Part shown: one piece after another, positions 6,453 to 8,670 of the stretch
How positions within the stretch are numbered: position 1 is the first letter of the stretch
Layout: each line of letters begins with the position of its first letter
Assembly: GCA_021826255.1 (NCBI GenBank)
Contig: JAKBAZ010000047.1
Coordinates: 1-8,670 of the forward strand
Length of the DNA: 8,670 bases
Source: Actinomycetes bacterium
Lineage (GTDB): Bacteria; Actinomycetota; Acidimicrobiia; Acidimicrobiales; RAAP-2
Direction: 5' to 3'
Notes under the pieces: model-generated
What the model saw: the letters and a program-made list of their open reading frames with translations, nothing else
Database searches by the model: none
Told to the model about the DNA's origin: nothing
Made by a program: the position numbers and the translations under genes

Positions 6453-6454
6453 TG
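6431..6454. promoter_or_regulatory. 24-bp near-palindrome, candidate MarR operator
   Basis: The core TTGTATCACGTGTTACAA (6434-6451) is centred on CACGTG. Extending outwards by three bases on each side gives 24 bp, in which 10 of 12 base pairs are symmetric. It covers the -10 box of the marR promoter. Its size and TTG-to-CAA ends are like known MarR-family sites, so binding would block transcription of the operon. It also lies about 95 nt upstream of the divergent dehydrogenase start. Confidence 0.65.
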
Positions 6455-6458
6455 TCCC

Positions 6459-6935
6459 GTGGCCGATACTCGTGACCTCAGTCTCACCGAGACCCTCGCT
6501 CGCTCGATTGGGTTCCGATTGTCTCGACTCGCTCGCCTACGTCGGGTGAGTTGGGAACACGAACTTCTCGACCTCGATCTCTCACCGGGAGAGGCGGCGA
6601 CGCTACGTGCACTCGGTGACGGGGAGGCCGAGGGTCTACGCGCGCTGGCTCGAACCCTCGGCCAAGATCCCATGACCCTGAAGCGTTGCGTGGACCGGTT
6701 GGAGTCGCGCGGCCTCGTCGAGAGTGTCGCGGGCGAGGATCGCCGACTTCGCTCACTGCGCGTCACCCGCACCGGACGTCGACTCGCCGAGACCGTGACC
6801 GCGCGCGCCCTCGAGCGCGACGCCGTGATCGCGCGAGTTCTCGGTCCCGAGGATCTCGCCACCTTCGAGGGCCTGCTCGCCCGACTCGAAACCCACCTCA
6901 CCGACCCCCCGGAGGACTCCCATGTCGACTTTTGA
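6459..6935 (+). CDS. MarR-family transcriptional regulator
   Basis: This 158-residue protein has the size and layout of MarR regulators, winged-helix dimers that usually repress their own operon until a small ligand or oxidant releases them. Helices at about 8-37 and 112-148 would form the dimer interface. The DNA-binding part comprises LSPGEAATLRAL (41-52), then LRALARTLGQDPMTLKRCVDRLESRGLV (60-87), and the wing GEDRRLRSLRVTRTG with the typical DRR (94-96). Cys77 is the only cysteine and sits in the recognition helix region. GTG 6459 has no Shine-Dalgarno site but is 6 nt after a good -10 box. The 3' end overlaps the methyltransferase start by 14 nt, and the exporter follows, so the target is probably this operon. 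The divergent dehydrogenase gene may also be controlled. Confidence 0.9.
   Translation: MADTRDLSLTETLARSIGFRLSRLARLRRVSWEHELLDLDLSPGEAATLRALGDGEAEGLRALARTLGQDPMTLKRCVDRLESRGLVESVAGEDRRLRSLRVTRTGRRLAETVTARALERDAVIARVLGPEDLATFEGLLARLETHLTDPPEDSHVDF
6911..6915 (+). promoter_or_regulatory. Ribosome binding site of the methyltransferase
   Basis: GGAGG lies inside the end of marR, 6 nt before ATG 6922. It fixes the methyltransferase start and shows that the 14-nt overlap with marR is real. Confidence 0.8.
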
Positions 6936-7518
6936 CGCCCTCGCCCAGCAGTGGGACGAACGATACGCCGCAAACGGATGGTCGACTATCCCCGACCCCC
7001 ACCTCAGCGACCTCGTCGAGGGGCTCACTCCCGGTACCGCCCTCGACCTCGGGTGCGGCACCGGACGCAACAGTCTCTATCTCGCTCGTCTGGGCTGGGC
7101 CGTGACGGGGGTCGACGGGTCCCAGGTGGGACTGGACGCCGCGAGCGAACAGATGGTCCGCGAGCACCTGTCGTGGACCCCCGTGCGCGCCGACCTCACT
7201 ACCTACGAGGCCGACGGCGAGTTCGATCTCGTCGTCATCGCCAACATTCACCTCGCGGCGTCCGAGCGAGCCGGCTTCTTCGCCCGCGCCGCGCGCGCCC
7301 TGGTGCCCGGAGGGCACCTCTACATCGTCGGACACCACCTCGACTCCCTCGGACACCAGGGTCCACCCGACCCGACTCGACTCTTCACGCTCGACACCTT
7401 CTCGTCGGGCGTGGAGGGTGTTGACACCATTCGACTGGAACGAGTCAGCTCACCGGCTGACCGCGACGGCCAGCCCAATGTCGAGGTCGTCCTCTGGGCT
7501 CAGCGCCCCCGACAGTAA
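6922..7518 (+). CDS. Class I SAM-dependent methyltransferase, TehB-like
   Basis: This 198-residue cytoplasmic protein has a Rossmann-type methyltransferase core. Motif I is ALDLGCGTGRNSLYLA (40-55). The ribose-binding acidic residue is Asp65 in VTGVDGS, Asp91 is in ADLTTY, motif IV is FDLVVIANIHL (101-111), and a late motif is LVPGGHLYIVGHH (127-139). The GTGRNSLYLA form of motif I and the length are close to TehB, the methyltransferase of tellurite resistance. The N-terminus (WDERYAANGW) and the PPDPTRLFTLDTF segment match a broad actinobacterial group often labelled TehB-like or type 11/12 without known substrate. The start overlaps the end of marR by 14 nt, and the exporter starts 9 nt after the stop, so the three genes form one operon. 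The context suggests detoxification by methylation; the true substrate is unknown. Confidence 0.9.
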   Translation: MSTFDALAQQWDERYAANGWSTIPDPHLSDLVEGLTPGTALDLGCGTGRNSLYLARLGWAVTGVDGSQVGLDAASEQMVREHLSWTPVRADLTTYEADGEFDLVVIANIHLAASERAGFFARAARALVPGGHLYIVGHHLDSLGHQGPPDPTRLFTLDTFSSGVEGVDTIRLERVSSPADRDGQPNVEVVLWAQRPRQ

Positions 7519-7522
7519 GGAG
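7517..7522 (+). promoter_or_regulatory. Ribosome binding site of the exporter
   Basis: AAGGAG overlaps the TAA stop of the methyltransferase and is 5 nt before GTG 7528. This ties translation of the two genes closely together. Confidence 0.75.
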
Positions 7523-7527
7523 TCCCC

Positions 7528-8670
7528 GTGACGTCACCCACTCCCCCTCGCCACCATCGAGGCGCCCTCTTCACGATCGCCGCCGCTCAGCTCATGGTGA
7601 TGTTGGACCTCACCATCGTCAACGTGGCCCTGCCCTCGATTCAGCACGACCTCCACTTCTCTTCAACCACACTCACCTGGGTGATCGACGCCTACGTCCT
7701 CGTCTTCGGTGGACTGCTTATTCTCGGCGGTCGCTCCGGAGACATCTTCGGGCGACGACGTATGTTCAGTCTCGGCATCGGACTCTTCGCCCTGGCGAGT
7801 CTGCTCGGCGGAATCGCGACCGACCAGGCCTGGCTCATCGCCGCTCGCGCCCTCCAGGGAGTCGGCGCGGCGATCGCGAGTCCCACCGCCCTTGCGCTGA
7901 TCGCCACCACCTTCGACGAAGGTCACGAACGCAACCGCGCCATGGCCGTCTACGCCGGAATGACCGCGGCGGGCGGAGCTCTCGGACTCATCTCCGGAGG
8001 TGCTCTCGTCGAGGCGGCGTCGTGGCGTTGGGTGTTCTGGGTCAACGTGCCCATCGCGCTCGTCGTGCTCATCAGCACGTCATCGGTTCTGCCCGCGTCG
8101 CGCGGGGTTCGCGGACGACTGGACGTCCCCGGCGCCCTCAGTGGCTCCCTCGGAGTCGCCTCCATCGTCTACGCCCTGGTGCGCGCGCCGTCGGTGGGTT
8201 GGGGGTCCACACAGACCTGGGGTGCGCTCGTACTCGCCGGAGTTCTCCTCGGAGCGTTCGCGTTCATCGAGACCCGCGCCGAGCGGCCCCTCGTGCGCCT
8301 CAGCTTTTTGCGCCACCGTAACCGGGCCGGGGGCTACATCGTGATGATGCTCTTCGGCGGAGCGATGCTCTCGCTCCTCTTCTTTTTGACTCAGTTCTTG
8401 CAGGAGCAGATGCACTACAGCTCGTTGCGTGCGGGGGTGTCCTACCTCCCGGTCCCCTTCATGGTCGCGACGACGAGCGTCATTCTCTCGAAGCGAATTC
8501 GCCACGTGGGCCTGCGACCCTTCCTCGTCGCCGGCCCCCTCCTTGTCGGAGCGGGAGTCTTCTGGGCCTCACTGCTCCAGGCCCACGACTCCTACTGGCA
8601 CGTCCTCGGACCCCTCGCCACCTTCGGACTCGGGGCGGGGCTCTCCGTGGTACCTCTCACCCTGAACGCG
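7528..8670 (+). CDS. MFS drug exporter, DHA2 (EmrB/QacA) type, 3' end outside the window
   Basis: The frame is open from GTG 7528 to the right edge: 381 residues without a stop. Known relatives are 14-helix proton antiporters of about 450-550 residues, so the last helices are missing here. The first helix has MLDLTIVNVALPSI with Asp27, the DHA2 signature. Motif A is GGRSGDIFGRRRMF (67-80), motif B is ARALQGVGAA with Arg107, and motif C is GMTAAGGALGLISGG (144-158), which has Leu where many exporters have GP. WRWVFWVNVP (167-175) and LDVPGAL (198-204) are also typical of this family. About ten hydrophobic segments are visible. It exports drugs or toxic metabolites through the inner membrane. 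It starts 9 nt after the methyltransferase stop and its ribosome binding site overlaps that stop, so it belongs to the marR operon and should be induced with it. Confidence 0.93.
   Translation, partial: MTSPTPPRHHRGALFTIAAAQLMVMLDLTIVNVALPSIQHDLHFSSTTLTWVIDAYVLVFGGLLILGGRSGDIFGRRRMFSLGIGLFALASLLGGIATDQAWLIAARALQGVGAAIASPTALALIATTFDEGHERNRAMAVYAGMTAAGGALGLISGGALVEAASWRWVFWVNVPIALVVLISTSSVLPASRGVRGRLDVPGALSGSLGVASIVYALVRAPSVGWGSTQTWGALVLAGVLLGAFAFIETRAERPLVRLSFLRHRNRAGGYIVMMLFGGAMLSLLFFLTQFLQEQMHYSSLRAGVSYLPVPFMVATTSVILSKRIRHVGLRPFLVAGPLLVGAGVFWASLLQAHDSYWHVLGPLATFGLGAGLSVVPLTLNA

Noticed and set aside
7663..8505. Minus-strand open frames over the exporter
   Set aside because: They are short and of low-complexity composition, and they lie opposite a continuous plus-strand frame carrying all the MFS motifs.

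Overview
The window is high-GC, densely packed DNA with many GTG starts and strong GGAGG-type ribosome binding sites. Two genes have an actinobacterial TANNNT -10 box only 6 nt before a GTG start, which suggests leaderless transcripts. Together with a secreted S53 (sedolisin/kumamolisin-type) acid peptidase, this points to an actinobacterium, possibly an acidophile such as an Acidimicrobiia member. The taxon is inferred, not proven.

Layout. Positions 1-116 hold the tail of a plus-strand membrane protein. It converges on a minus-strand block through a hairpin terminator at 138-169 that also encodes the end of the amidase. The minus-strand block contains an amidase-signature hydrolase (151-1596) and an S51 peptidase of the dipeptidase E/cyanophycinase type (1593-2303). 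These two share a 4-nt GTGA overlap and are surely co-translated. A perfect 12-bp hairpin (2338-2372) separates them from the secreted S53 pro-peptidase (2383-4410). The three enzymes could act in sequence on peptides: extracellular digestion, dipeptide cleavage, then amide hydrolysis.

A small two-helix membrane protein of unknown function (4505-4822) diverges from the S53 gene. It converges on a CoA-acylating methylmalonate-semialdehyde dehydrogenase (4840-6336, minus strand), an enzyme of valine, inositol and beta-alanine breakdown.

The right third is a plus-strand operon divergent from the dehydrogenase: a MarR-family regulator (6459-6935), a TehB-like SAM-dependent methyltransferase (6922-7518) and a DHA2/EmrB-QacA-type drug exporter (7528 to the window end, incomplete). 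A 24-bp near-palindrome (6431-6454) lies on the -10 region of the marR promoter and is a good candidate autoregulatory operator. The likely logic is that MarR senses a toxic small molecule, the methyltransferase modifies it and the exporter expels it. This is the most system-like part of the window, although each component belongs to a known family.

No tRNA, rRNA, CRISPR array, insertion sequence or prophage gene was seen. No stretch longer than about 125 bases lacks a gene.
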